Of a stretch of DNA of 64,000 nt, positions 45,145 to 56,223 are shown piece by piece. The notes beneath the pieces were generated by a model, which searched no databases, had not been told where the DNA came from, and was given only the letters and a program-made list of their open reading frames with translations. Each line of letters starts with the position of its first letter. Within the stretch, counting starts at the first letter, position 1. This stretch comes from Neofusicoccum parvum (lineage: Eukaryota > Ascomycota > Dothideomycetes > Botryosphaeriales > Botryosphaeriaceae): positions 1,674,001-1,738,000 of the forward strand of contig CP087210.1 of the NCBI GenBank assembly GCA_020912385.1, given 5' to 3'. The translations under genes and the position numbers were made by a program.

Positions 45145-48100
45145 TTACCACTCGTCGAGCCCGTGTTCCGGCTGACAGCTGGGGCACATGAATGGCCAGT
45201 GCGGCAACGCTTCATAACAGCCTTCCATGACTCTGTTGCCACAGGGCTTGAGCACACCGTTGCCCACGTATTCCTGGGACTCGCTAGCTGGAGTTGGCGT
45301 ACGAGCAGGTGGGTAGATGGTCGCGAAGGATCCGCCAGGGCCCCAATATTCGGGTTCGCCCTGCTCCCTGAGGTACTCGTAGACAGACGCATGTGTCAGA
45401 GGACCGCCGTTGACGCTTTGCCATCCGCCGCTGAACCACTCCTCGAAAGCTGGCACCTTAGCAGCCGACATCCCCTGGCCACCTCTGCCAGTGTATACGG
45501 GCTTGATAAAACAATTGGCAGTGCGCCTATGACCGTAAGGCACATTGGTCACCTCTTGGAGAGAACCATCGTATGGTCTGGAGCCTTGAATTGTGTACGG
45601 CATGTTACACCCACCACCGGGAGCTCCGGCTAGTGCACTGCCGGAAGATACAGCAATCGCACCACTGAATTGTCTGGACGGCGGTTGAAGCGCACCGGTA
45701 GTGTTTACCTGCATGTTCAAGTCGCGACCCCAATGTTCATTCGAGAACTCGTTGGAAAACTTCTTCGGAGACTTCTTCTTGTTCTTCTTCTTACCAGTAG
45801 GAGCCGAGTCCCTTGGTGAATTGAGATGAGAATGGTTGGCAATGTGCTGCGCATGGGTTTGCTCTTCAACATACGAATTGGTCGTTCCTGGGTGCGCCCA
45901 CTTACGTGGCACGTGTGGACCGGCGTTTCCATGGCCACTGGCTCCTGGTGTGAATGTAGTACCAGGAAGCGCACTTGTAATCATTGAAGGAACAAACTCT
46001 TGAGCTTGAGCGTTGAGCCTGCTGGGCGCAGTCGTGATGCTTTGGAACGAACGCGACACGGCATTGCGTACACCAGATCCTGGGCGCGCCATTGCGCCTT
46101 GGTTAAAATTGGCGGTAGGGTCAGGGCGGCTCGGATGCTCAGGTTGCATAGAGTTCGTGCCTCTTACTGTGCTCCCACGAGAACTGGGTGGGCCCGTGTG
46201 GAATTTCAGTGGCAATTGCGAATCGTAATCTGGCGTGAAGGCATTGCTCGGCTCCTCACGGAATGAGGGTTCTGCAATTACAACATCCGTGCTGGCAAGG
46301 CTTTCAGAGGCAGGCTCGTCGTGGGACTGTTGCCATACCGCCTCTTCATTCTCTTCACTAAGCTGAGAGTCGGTCCCGCGCGATACCGTGATATCCGATG
46401 ACTCCGACCAAGTACTGAGCATCTCAGGCGACCGAGTTCCTTCGCCTTGAGCAGCTCCGGATCCGAAAGACTTGAGAGATGCCAAAGATTCGATGTCGGC
46501 TTCTTCTCCACTGAAATTGAGAACCCTCCGCGTGGCACAGACCTCAAATTCGTGGATAGCTGGTCGTGGTTGGGGACTCAGAGTCGTGGATGGAGGTTGA
46601 GAGTCATTGGAATGTGCGGAAGTTTTTGATTCAGCTGGCAGGAATTCGTGTGGCTCTTCGGTCGCTTTAGCCTGACGAATTGGATATCCATATTCAATCC
46701 TCAATCCTGAAAAGTTCTCCGCAGCCTTGTAATCTTCCGCAAAATGTACGTGAGAGTGTAGCGGGTGTTGGATTTCTTCCACCGCTGCACTAGCATTCTT
46801 GATAGCCTCATCTGACTTCGCCATTTCAGACCGAGCGTCGTCAATATTATCATCCTTCTGACTCTCAAGTATTGTGGTGCTCTCGGATTCTTCGTGCGGC
46901 TTCACAGTCTCGACTGAGAGATCTTGTATGCTAAAGTCTTCCACGGTAGGTGCTGGCGGGCTTGGCGTCCGCAGAATGTCAATCTGGGGTTCATAAGCTG
47001 TGTCTGGGACGGTGGTTGCGACTCGGACCTCCGAGCGGACTGGAGATGGCTCCAGTTCACTTGCACTGGTAGCACTGCCGTGGTCAAGTCTCGTCACTAA
47101 GCGTGGTATACGCGACGGTGAACCGGGTGTAGAAAGTGCATGATGTGGTTCATCAGCTGCAGTTGCAAAGCTCTGGCTCGAGCTGCTTGGAAACGGGGAC
47201 TGTGCGGCTGTCTGAAACTGATTTGTAGACGTTGTATCAGATGAAATAGTCTTCGAATGACCTTTCATGGATGATTTGCTTTTGGGTAGAGTCTTAGGCA
47301 CCGCTGGGACGACCTTAGCCGTGCCTGCTGTCTTCTCTTTCTGTTCACGCACTGCAGCGCGACGGGCAGTTGCCAATTCGAAAGGTAATGTCTTGGTAGG
47401 AGATTTGGGAGGAGAAGTGAAGGCCCCATTTGCGGTCTTCGGTGGCCTTCCGAGGCTCCCGGTTGACTTCCGTTTGGCCAAGGTTGCAGTGCCCTTTTCT
47501 GGGCTTGATGGGTTTCCGGTCCATTCTGCCGGTAAGCGCTTTCTGGGGCTATCTGGAGTGTGTCCAAGCTTGGTATTGGCTGGTGGGGGCTTCTTCAGCT
47601 TGACCGTCTTGGCTGTCGAGTTGCGGTCGGGTGCCATGGTTGTATGGGCTAATTCAATAGTAGGGTCGAGTAGATCACTATGGAAGGATGACAGGGAGGT
47701 GGAATCGGTACCAGCGTCAGAAACGGCAGCAGGATCTGTCGTAGAACCTCTGTTAGACCTGCAAATGAATAGCGAAGTCAGTAGATAGCCCGTCAATGCG
47801 CATTTGTGCGTCAGGAGTTGAAGCTTTCATCCAGGTGGAGAGTTGCAGTGGGCAGTAAAGTGAAGCCAAAAAAAAAAATACTTGCCGTTCTGCGCTAGCA
47901 AGTCCAGCGACCTGCGCCCAAGATGCAGACGAGAGCGATCGGGCTCTGACTGTGGTAGATGATGACTGGCTGATGCTGCTTGGCAAGAGAAGAGGGAAGT
48001 CCGTGGGTGAGCGGACGTCGATACAGGTCTCTCCGCCTTCCTTCTTGTCTGGGAGGTCAGCTAGCGCTGTGACTGTCCGATCCGAGCTGGGTGATTCCGG

Positions 48101-48712
48101 CATGCTTCCGGCGCGGGCGCTCCTTCCGTGTGTTGGCACGCTCGTTAATGCTGACCTGCTGCTTCTTCTGCCCACCCACTTTCCTCTGCCTGGGTCCGAC
48201 ATCTGAACAGAGCTGCTGAGTTCAGTGCTGCTCTTAGACATCTTGGTATTGCTAAAACGCGCTGCGATGCGCTGCGCTGGTGACTGTTGAGTGCCGGTCG
48301 TGGTGGCATAGAATTTGCCTTTCGGCAGCGCTGCTTGTGACACTGAGCCAGGGCCGGAAGTTCCAGTGGCGCGCACGACTGACGCCCATGTGGTTGGAGG
48401 AAAAGCTTGCTGTTGCGGCGCTTCGACTTGCTCGGCCGTATGCTGTCTAAGTGAGTGGCCTGTCTCATCCTCTGGCTCGCTCTCTTTTGCGTTGGTTTCC
48501 TCCTCCCGCAAGGAATTCTCTGCGTCTTGGAAGCCGCTGTTCGATGGTGCCAGTCCGTCGTTATGCTGAGGCGGAGGTTGCGCGCCCCCAGGTGCGTTAC
48601 CCTGGTCAGGCGGCGTAATGCCTGCATGCGCATACGAATCGTCGCAATAGCGCCGCAGGAACATGTCGCCATGACGGCAGCGGGAATAGTATACGTACTG
48701 ATAGTAGCACAT
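45145..48712 (-). CDS. Large disordered protein with Cys-bearing ends, unknown function; apparent GC-AG intron
   Basis: Exons on the minus strand: 48712-47886 and 47758-45145 (1146 aa if joined). The first residues MCYYQYVYYSRCRHGD and RYCDD are an ordered, Cys/His-containing start. A long Ser/Thr/Pro-rich disordered middle has basic patches such as KTVKLKKPPP and KKKNKKKSPKKF. The C-terminal ~150 residues look folded (PVYTGRGGQGMSAAKVPAFE, EWFSGGWQSVNGGPL, VYEYLREQGEPEYWGPGGS) and end with CYEALPHWPFMCPSCQPEHG. The only in-frame splice I find uses a gcaagt donor at 47885, a GC-AG intron of 127 bp. The alternative is two genes, the second starting at the well-placed ATG of MAPDRNSTAK near 47637. 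No family recognised. Confidence 0.7.
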
Positions 48713-49285
48713 GATGGTGTGCGGGAGTAATGATGGAATGTGGAAGATGGTGGTATGGTGAAGGGCGGAGCGAAGGTGACCTCATCGCGGCGACTATGGA
48801 GCAACGCGACTTGCAAACGCGCAGCCGAGACTTGTTCTTGGCCAACTATCAAAGATGACGCTCTCTGCTCTTTGTAATCTCGAATTCCATACTGCGTCTC
48901 TCCGAAGCGTCTCTCCTTCTCTAAGGCCACAAACAAGCTGAACGAATTGAATCTCGCTGCTGCGCCCACAGCTCTTTCGGACACCCAAGATGAGACTCAA
49001 TGAAGAGGTTCACTACTGGATTATCATGTACTTTCGGGCAGGAATCTTCGAGAAAGGACTGGGCAGAGACGATTATTCACCTTCACGAAAGCCACACTAA
49101 GCCGACGTCCTTTGAAGTGCCTAAGAAAACTGATAGACTGTTTCGAAAGAAGAACACATCCTCTTCCTATATCTATCCGGCAGGCAGGGTCTTATACCCA
49201 CTGATTGGATAGAGAGTTGGACCGGTACTTACGACCTCAGCTGTCTCTCGATAACCATCCACACTATAAAATGAGCCGTGGCCTA
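48713..49285. other. Intergenic, between two minus-strand genes
   Basis: Promoter of the large protein and 3' UTR of XLF. Nothing else recognised. Confidence 0.5.
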
Positions 49286-51060
49286 TTAGAATTTCCTCTT
49301 CTTCTTCGGGCCCTGTGCCTTTTCCAGCTCGCGCCTCAACTCCTCGCGCTTCCTGTTTGCTCGATCTTGTTCTGACTCGGGTGGTACACTTGATGCTGTG
49401 GTCGGTTCCTCTTTTCTTGCAAGGGTCGTTTGCTCCCGAACCGAGCTCGAAGATTCAGTCCGTTCAACTGCGTCAGTTGTTCTCATCCCGGTCGCCTCAT
49501 CCTTTCGAAGATCAGTAGCCTTCTTCCCACCAATTTTGCTACGAAGTCTGCTTGGAGCCCGAGCTGGCTCTGGCGATGACTGACGAGCCGGGGTTGGAGA
49601 TGCGCTACCGTCAGCGCTGCCAGTTGCCTTCTTACCACCGAGCACACCAAGCTTTCCCCTACGAGCAGGAACCCCTGCTGATTGTTCGATAGCGGTTGAG
49701 CTGGGTTGAAGTGAAGAATCGGGAGGGTTTGAGACGCCCAGGTCATTCTCATCCTCATCCTCCGTTTCGGAACCTGTCCCTTTATCTTTTTGGTCATTGA
49801 CGTTGTTTCCCAGATTTTGGCCCATTGACTGCTTAGCGACGCTGCCGCCTAGTTTACCAAGTCTTCTTGGCTTTGGTAAAAGTTGTGGGGCTTCTTTTTT
49901 TGCTTTGGACAGCGCAGAGGGGGTTGGTTCTTGGGTCGCAAGTGCCCGTCTTTGAGGCTGGCTGGATGGCCCATCAAGATCGTCATCATCGGTGGTCTCA
50001 TCGCTGTGTTGATGCGCTGCTTGAGATCTAGAAGCTCGAGTTGTTGCGTGGGGCAAAATCGGTGACGGCTTGGACTTCTTCAAGCGGGGCGGGGTATCCT
50101 GACGCTGCTGGGCATTAGCGCGAGGGTGGGATGGTTTGAAATTTGGCGTACCTCGAATATATCCTCATCCGCACCATTGTCTTCCCCATCCATGGTAACA
50201 TCACCATCCGCATCGTCGGCGGCAGCAGCAGCAGCGATATCTTCTTTGTAGACGGATTCGCCAATGACAGACGGCAAAGCGGAAAGCCACTGATAATCTG
50301 CCTCTTTTGAGTCATCGATGTGATCAATGGAGGCTGGGACATCTAGTACCTCTGGCAATTTTCCATGTGGGACATGGGAGCCCAGAGTACTGATGTGATC
50401 CTGCAGCCATTTTTTGCGATCAAAAACACCAAGGCCTTGCACCTGTTGTGCTGCTTGCTCTCGGGACGTTGAATGTTTGGATCCTCTTACAGCTGCTGCA
50501 CCCGGAAAAATGCTGGTGATTTCCATGCCGGAGCCTTCAAGTTTGTCCAGCAGTTTCGAGATGACATGGTCTTTGGCATTCAGCTGACCGATAAGATCGT
50601 CTAATTGCGTCCTTTGGTCGTAGACCCGACTCATCAGAGGGTTGATCAAATGATGCTGCAAGGATGCAGCCGGCAGAGGCTTAAGGTTGATTGTCCATGT
50701 CAGATCACCAAGCGAGCCAGGCAAAGGCGTTGTGAGATGAAGGTTCAGGGCACGATGATCCTCTGCATTTCTGATCAACTGGCGACGCGTCCCTTTCTCC
50801 CCGTCAATAGCGCCTCGAATTTTACCAAGCAGCAGGCGCATCTGTCCCGCATCTTCGGTGGGATCGATTGGCGACTCCTCTGCAAAGGCTCGCATGATGA
50901 TATTTCTTCTGTTCAGGTTCTCTTCCCAAATGTGGCGGAGATCGGTGAGGAATACCACATAGCTGGAGGTCGAAAGCTCGATTTTTGCAAAAAGAGGCGG
51001 GAATGCTACCGGGAAGCCGGCGACCTGGAGCGGCCGCCATGTCGCGTCCATGGAGGGCAT
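49286..51060 (-). CDS. XLF/Nej1-like non-homologous end-joining factor
   Basis: Exons on the minus strand: 51060-50152 and 50107-49286 (576 aa). XLF pairs with XRCC4/Lif1 filaments and stimulates ligase IV in double-strand-break repair. The N-terminal head is typical: TWRPLQVAGFPVAFPPLF, KIELSTSSYVVFLTDLRHIW, RAFAEESPIDPTEDAGQMRL and LTWTINLKPLPA. A coiled-coil stalk follows (DQRTQLDDLIGQLNAKDHVI). The C-terminal half is disordered, Lys/Ser-rich, and ends in the basic-aromatic KKKRKF, the expected Ku-binding XLF motif. Fungal members are much longer than the ~300-aa human protein because of this tail. The intron ends in cagcag, a NAGNAG acceptor that would give 576 or 575 aa. A second Met (MDATWR) three codons in may be the true start. 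The gene is divergent from Cactin. Confidence 0.9.
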
Positions 51061-51317
51061 TGATTGCGGAAGTTTAGCGAGGTGGTGAGGCTTCGATGGC
51101 GGAGGGCGGCAGTCGGTGTCGCGGTGGGAGAAGGGCCGGCGGCCCGTGACGTCTGCCTACGGGCGGTTCCTGAGGCACGCACGCGCGGCTCTGCCCGCGG
51201 CCCCGGCATGCCCTGGCCCACTCGCCGCGCCGCAGCTGCAGCTCCTCCAGAACTTCTTCAATCCTCACCTTCCCACAAGACCCAACGCCAGCACGAAGCC
51301 CCGCTTCACACCTCACA
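51061..51317. promoter_or_regulatory. Short divergent promoter, XLF / Cactin
   Basis: Only 257 bp separate the two start codons, which face away from each other. Both core promoters and 5' UTRs must fit here. Confidence 0.6.
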
Positions 51318-53100
51318 ATGGATGCAGCCAACCAACCTCCGTGGCGCGCGCGACCGGGCGGCGGTCCGAACCGGAAGCCTGCGTCAACCATCCCGAGCAA
51401 ACGCTCCGCCGACACGCAGGAAGAAGAGTGGGTTGCCGGCGAAGACCGCTTTGTCCTGCAGCAAGCAAAGAAAAAGGCTGCCATCCGCGTGAAGGCCGGG
51501 CGCGCAAAACCCATCGACTGGCTTGCCGTCACCCTGCGCGTCATCGACGGCACCCAGGACGTGCTTGACGAGGATGACGATGCTGAGCTGGACATTGTCG
51601 ACCCCGACGGCGTTCTTGAGTCGCTGGACGAGAAACAGATGGAGGAGCTCGAGAAGGACATCGACACCTACCTGGTGCTCGAGAACGATAGGAAGAACAA
51701 GGAGTTTTGGAACGTGCGTACCAACCCTCGCCTCCTTGCATGGCGCAGCTTGCTGATACTACCTAGACCATGAAGGTCATCTGCAAGGACCGCCGGCAGA
51801 AGTCAAAGTCCTCTGGCCCCGAGGCCCGCGGCGTCAACACCGTCGCTGCCGATGTTGATCGCCTGCTGAGCCCGAAAAGTCTCGAAGAGCTCGAAGCTCT
51901 CGAGAAACAAATCCGGAGGAAACTCGACTCGAATGAACCCATCGATGTGGATTACTGGGAACACCTTTTGAGGAGTCTTCTGGTCTGGAAGGCCAAGGCC
52001 AAGCTGAGGCAGCTGTCGCAGACTATCATCAATAGCCGGTTGCAGGGTTTGCGCAAACAGCAAGAGCAAGAGGCGCTCGTCGTGCAGGAGAAGCTTCGTG
52101 GAATCCTGGGCCCGATGTCAGACTCTCAGTCTTCTGTGGCATATACACAAGCATTGGACCCGGAGCCATTTCTCAAATTGCGCTCAGAAGACAAGGCTCT
52201 GGAGTCCGTTGATGAGAAGGCCTTTCTAGATAAGATTGTGAGTACATGACAAAGACTACAAGCGCCTTACCCTCACTAACATTCGCAGACGGAGGACCGT
52301 CGCAAGGTTTTGAAGTTGGGCTATGTGCCCTTCAAGCAATCTACCGCTGACAAAGCTGGCTCCGTCATCCAAGCCAAGCCGACAGATGCAAGCAGCGCAC
52401 CGGGCATCTCAAGGTTCGCAGCACGCGACGAAAATTTCTCGCAAGCTACCACGGCGCTCTACGAGCGTGAGGTCGCTCGTGGAGTGAGCGAGAACGAGGA
52501 GATATTCAACGGCGAAGAGGAAGTGGACACGGCCAACAAATCCAAATGGGCAGACAAGTACAGGCCACGCAAACCTCGTTACTTCAATCGTGTTCAAATG
52601 GGCTATGAATGGAACAAGTACAATCAAACGCACTACGACCACGACAACCCCCCGCCCAAGGTTGTCCAGGGTTACAAGTTCAATATATTCTATCCCGACT
52701 TGATCGACAAAACCAGAGCCCCAACCTATCGCATCGAACGGGAAAACGGACGCAAGCGAGGCCAATCATTTGCACCGGCTGGCGAGGAGGACACCTGCTT
52801 GATTCGCTTCGTTGCTGGCCCTCCGTATGAAGATATCGCCTTCCGCATTGTTGACAAAGAGTGGGACTACAGCGCCAAGCGGGAACGAGGATTCAAGAGC
52901 AGCTTTGACAAGGTAAGAGGGTTTAGTAGTGGCAATGACGTCGGGCGGGGCAACACTGACGAGAAGAAACACAGGGAATCCTGCAGCTCCACTTTCAGTT
53001 TAAAAAGGTATGTCGTGACCTTCCGCTGCAACGGGCTGTTGTGCAAGTCACTGGGAGCGGATGGCTGACATGCACGCCTTAGATTTACTACCGGAAATGA
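51318..53100 (+). CDS. CACTIN: Cactin, spliceosome-associated protein
   Basis: Five exons: 51318-51713, 51767-52237, 52289-52912, 52975-53007, 53083-53100 (513 aa). Cactin joins the spliceosome in the catalytic steps and, in fission yeast (Cay1), affects splicing and telomeres. The mid-domain is seen in AKPIDWLAVTLRVIDG, KQMEELEKDIDTYL and EFWN, then TMKVICKDRR. The conserved C-terminal domain includes KWADKYRPRKPRYFNRVQMG, YEWNKYNQTHYDHDNPPPK, VQGYKFNIFYPDLIDK, DTCLIRFVAGPPYEDIAFRI and LQLHFQFKK, and ends IYYRK. The last two exons are 33 and 18 nt but are required to reach the conserved end. The N-terminus lacks the Arg/Ser-rich extension of animal Cactins. Confidence 0.95.
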
Positions 53101-54344
53101 AGGCATCATGCCGCTTCCAACCTGGAGGACACGGCAAGGCTCGCCTATCATTGCTGGGATCACCTAGGAATCGTACACAAAAAGTGTCAGCGAGTGGCTA
53201 ATGCCGCTGTCCTAGCGGACTCCGTTCGGAACATGGAGCAATGACCTGATTTGGAGAAGCTCCCGGCCAAGACGTCCGGTCGTTCCTGGTCTCTGGTATC
53301 TCTAGCCCCTGGAGTGCAGCTTCCAAAAGCACGGATTTCCATATTCCCTAGGTGCGTAGCTGATGGTTCAGTATAATTTGAGGTCGAAAGTTGCACGCTC
53401 ATGCCCGTTCTCGTGTGTGGTCCGGCTATGGGATTGCCTGGCTTTGCATATACCGGATGGTCTGACAAACCATAATTTCAAGGTTTGGCCAATGTGTGCT
53501 TGCAGTGTCCTCTTGCAGTTGCAACGAGTGAGTTCAGGCGTGCCCCGCCTGGTCAATTGCCTGACGTTGTTGCACACAGGCTGGGTGCGGGCCTCACGCC
53601 CACCAAACACCGACGGCAAGCGCATCAACCATCGGTTGGGCACGCGACGAGGAGTAACCTCCAACCATGCCCCAACACGATCTCCTGAGACGAGCGGGTG
53701 TGTAACGGCTTGGGGCCGACGATGGCTGTGGTGGAGATGGAAAATTTTGCAGCATGCCGCAGCCGCGGTAGCACGAGGGTTAACTCAAATCAGGCGCCTC
53801 TAATCGGGGAGCGGCCCGCAGAAGGCTTCTAGAAAGCCAAGCGCTGGAAAATGGCCGTGCTTGTCGCCTTGTATGCGTGGCTGGCCGGGCGTTGGACACT
53901 TGACGCGCCGCGGCGACGGCCACTGCATGTAGCCGTCGGGCGGTGTGCAATCGTGGCCGGCGTCCCCAGCATGCTGTGCCAATGGGCTCGCCGGTCCGCC
54001 CGGCCATCACGCCTGGCGCAGGTCCCGCTCCAGGCTGCGCGGGCTCTACAATGCTATTGTCTGGGCGGGCGGCGTGCCCGCCAGACTGCATCCTTGTTTG
54101 CCGCGCTGCAGAAGAGAGCCTTGTGCGCTGGCATCCGCCCGGAGGAAGCTGCCTGCGGACGCTGCTCTTCATGCCAATAGAAATGTCTCACTAACCGTCG
54201 CTCTGCTTCCTTTCTGGAATCTTTCGACTGACCGTCCGCACGTCTGCTCGCCCTCCACAACAGGCGAGTGTCACCCCTCTGCGCGTTGGATCTACTTCCC
54301 CGACTGCACCATACTGCGCCTCCACAACTCAGACACAGCGTATC
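53101..54344. other. Intergenic, Cactin to forkhead gene
   Basis: About 1.24 kb. Contains the Cactin 3' UTR and forkhead promoter/leader. The short frames here (for example 53363-53803) have no motif. Confidence 0.5.
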
Positions 54345-56223
54345 ATGACAATTACGGATCCCTCTGCTCAGCTCCGGCCCGAGGAATTTCAGATGCCCTT
54401 TAGAAGTGATACGCCCAGGACGTCCTTCCTCTCGCATGTTCCCGTCCGCCAAACTTCTACCTCCGCCATGCCGTCGCCAGCCTTGTTGGTGCCCTCCAAG
54501 CAGGAGAACTCCCACCCGCAAACACTCGAAGACCATGAGCAGTTCTTTGACGTGGTCGGGAACCCTGCCTCGGGAGCCTCAGATTTCTCCTTCATGAATT
54601 ATGACCTCCCGCTGAACCACACGGACTTCTCCAATTATCAGATTACCGCGCCTTCGCACCCGCCCGACCTGCCGTCCGGCCTCGACTATGCCTCACCGCT
54701 GTGCACCGCCAACCAGCCGCTGTATGCTGATTCCAGCCCGGCCCCGTATTCTCCACCCGGCTTCGACCGGAACTGTCCCCGGACCTTCTACAGCCTGGGC
54801 CCAGACCAGCTGTCTGATGTCTGCTTTCCAGCAGGCTACCACTTTCCGATGCCGCAACAGGGCTTCTGCTTCCCCGATCAAATCTACCAGGAGCCGTCGC
54901 CACCTATGGAAGGTGCTTTTAGCAGTCTGTCGCCCTCGCACGACGCTCAGAGCATGGACACCAGCGTCTATCCCACTCCAGTCTCGACGTGTCTACCTTT
55001 CCACAACCATCCAGAATATCGTCTGAACCCACAGTTGGTCCAGGCACCGCACGACGACCTTAATGACCTTGGGCAAGAGCAGGATGACGTGAATGGAGAG
55101 AAGGACAAGCCGTACGCACAGCTCATCTTCAGAGCCCTCCTGGATGCGCCTGGACACACGATGGTGCTGCGCGAGATCTACAACTGGTTCGTGCAGAATA
55201 CCGGAAAGGCCAGAGACAAGGAGACGAAAGGGTGGCAGAACAGTATTCGGCACAATCTATCCATGAATGGAGTAAGTCTTCCACCTCTTTCCGTCGTGCG
55301 ACCACAAACGCAGAAGCAGTCCTTGCGCACAGACCGGCTAAGCAATACCACGGCAGGCATTCCAAAAAGTTGAGCTCCCTCCTGGAGAAGACTCAAAGAA
55401 GGGCAACATGTGGCGCCTGACTGAGGACGCTATTCGGCAGGGCGTGAAGTCAACGACTCGTTATCGGCCAAAACCGCAGCGATCACGCGGCGCAAAGACT
55501 CCACAGAAAGTCCATCTCCACCCTCCAGCCGCTCAACGGCAGGCCGCCGGCGCGAAGGGTGGCAATGCAGCTCGGCGGTCCGCACGAAGCCAACAGATGC
55601 AACAGCAACTACAGATGCAACAGCAAGAGAAAGAGCAACAGGTACGGCAGCAGCCACAACAGCAACGCAGGTCAGAGCAAGACCTCTTCGAGCATAGGCT
55701 AGGGATAACGCCTGACGCTGTGCTGAATCCTGAAGCCGATCCCTGCCCGATTTCTCCCTACATGTTAAGACCTATCCCCGGAGGGCCGCATCCGCCCTAC
55801 GTCTTACCACACGGACCCCCTGGCAGCAGTGACTATATGCAGCAAAGCCTGCACCATTCTCACCACCACCACCACCACTACCAGGACTCGCAGCACTCCG
55901 AGCCAGGGTCAACAATGCTTTCGCCCGTCGACCTGGCTTTCTATCACTCTTTCCCCAACAGTCCAGCTCAAGATCAGGGCTGGGCCTACAACGCCATTTC
56001 AGATGTGCCCTCGCTCTTCGGTTCCGCGGCTAGCTGCTGTCCCGGTGGTTTCAACTGTGGCTGTGGCCTAGAGCACGCACATACGGACAGTACGTCGCCG
56101 TCAGACAGTGACGACCCTCCAACCCCCACCAACAACCCTGGAGGCCTGGATGTGGATCTGGACGGCCACTTGGCACCTCCTGCGCCTACCACCTTCTTTG
56201 AAGCCAAAGGCGTAACGCTGTAG
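54345..56223 (+). CDS. Forkhead transcription factor
   Basis: Exons 54345-55271 and 55357-56223 with an 85-bp gtaagt...cag intron (597 aa). The winged-helix DNA-binding domain runs from about residue 255: KPYAQLIFRALLDAPGHTMV, REIYNWFVQNTGKARDKETK, then GWQNSIRHNLSMNG, the recognition helix, and after the splice AFQKVELPPGEDSKKGNMWR. The intron falls just after SIRHNLSMN, a frequent site. The N-terminal 250 residues are Ser/Pro/Tyr-rich, likely an activation region. After the domain come a Gln-rich stretch and a His run (SHHHHHHY), then a Cys-rich spot CCPGGFNCGCG. Yeast Fkh-type FHA domains are absent, so it is nearer to other fungal forkheads (Fhl1 also has FHA). Target genes unknown. Confidence 0.94.
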
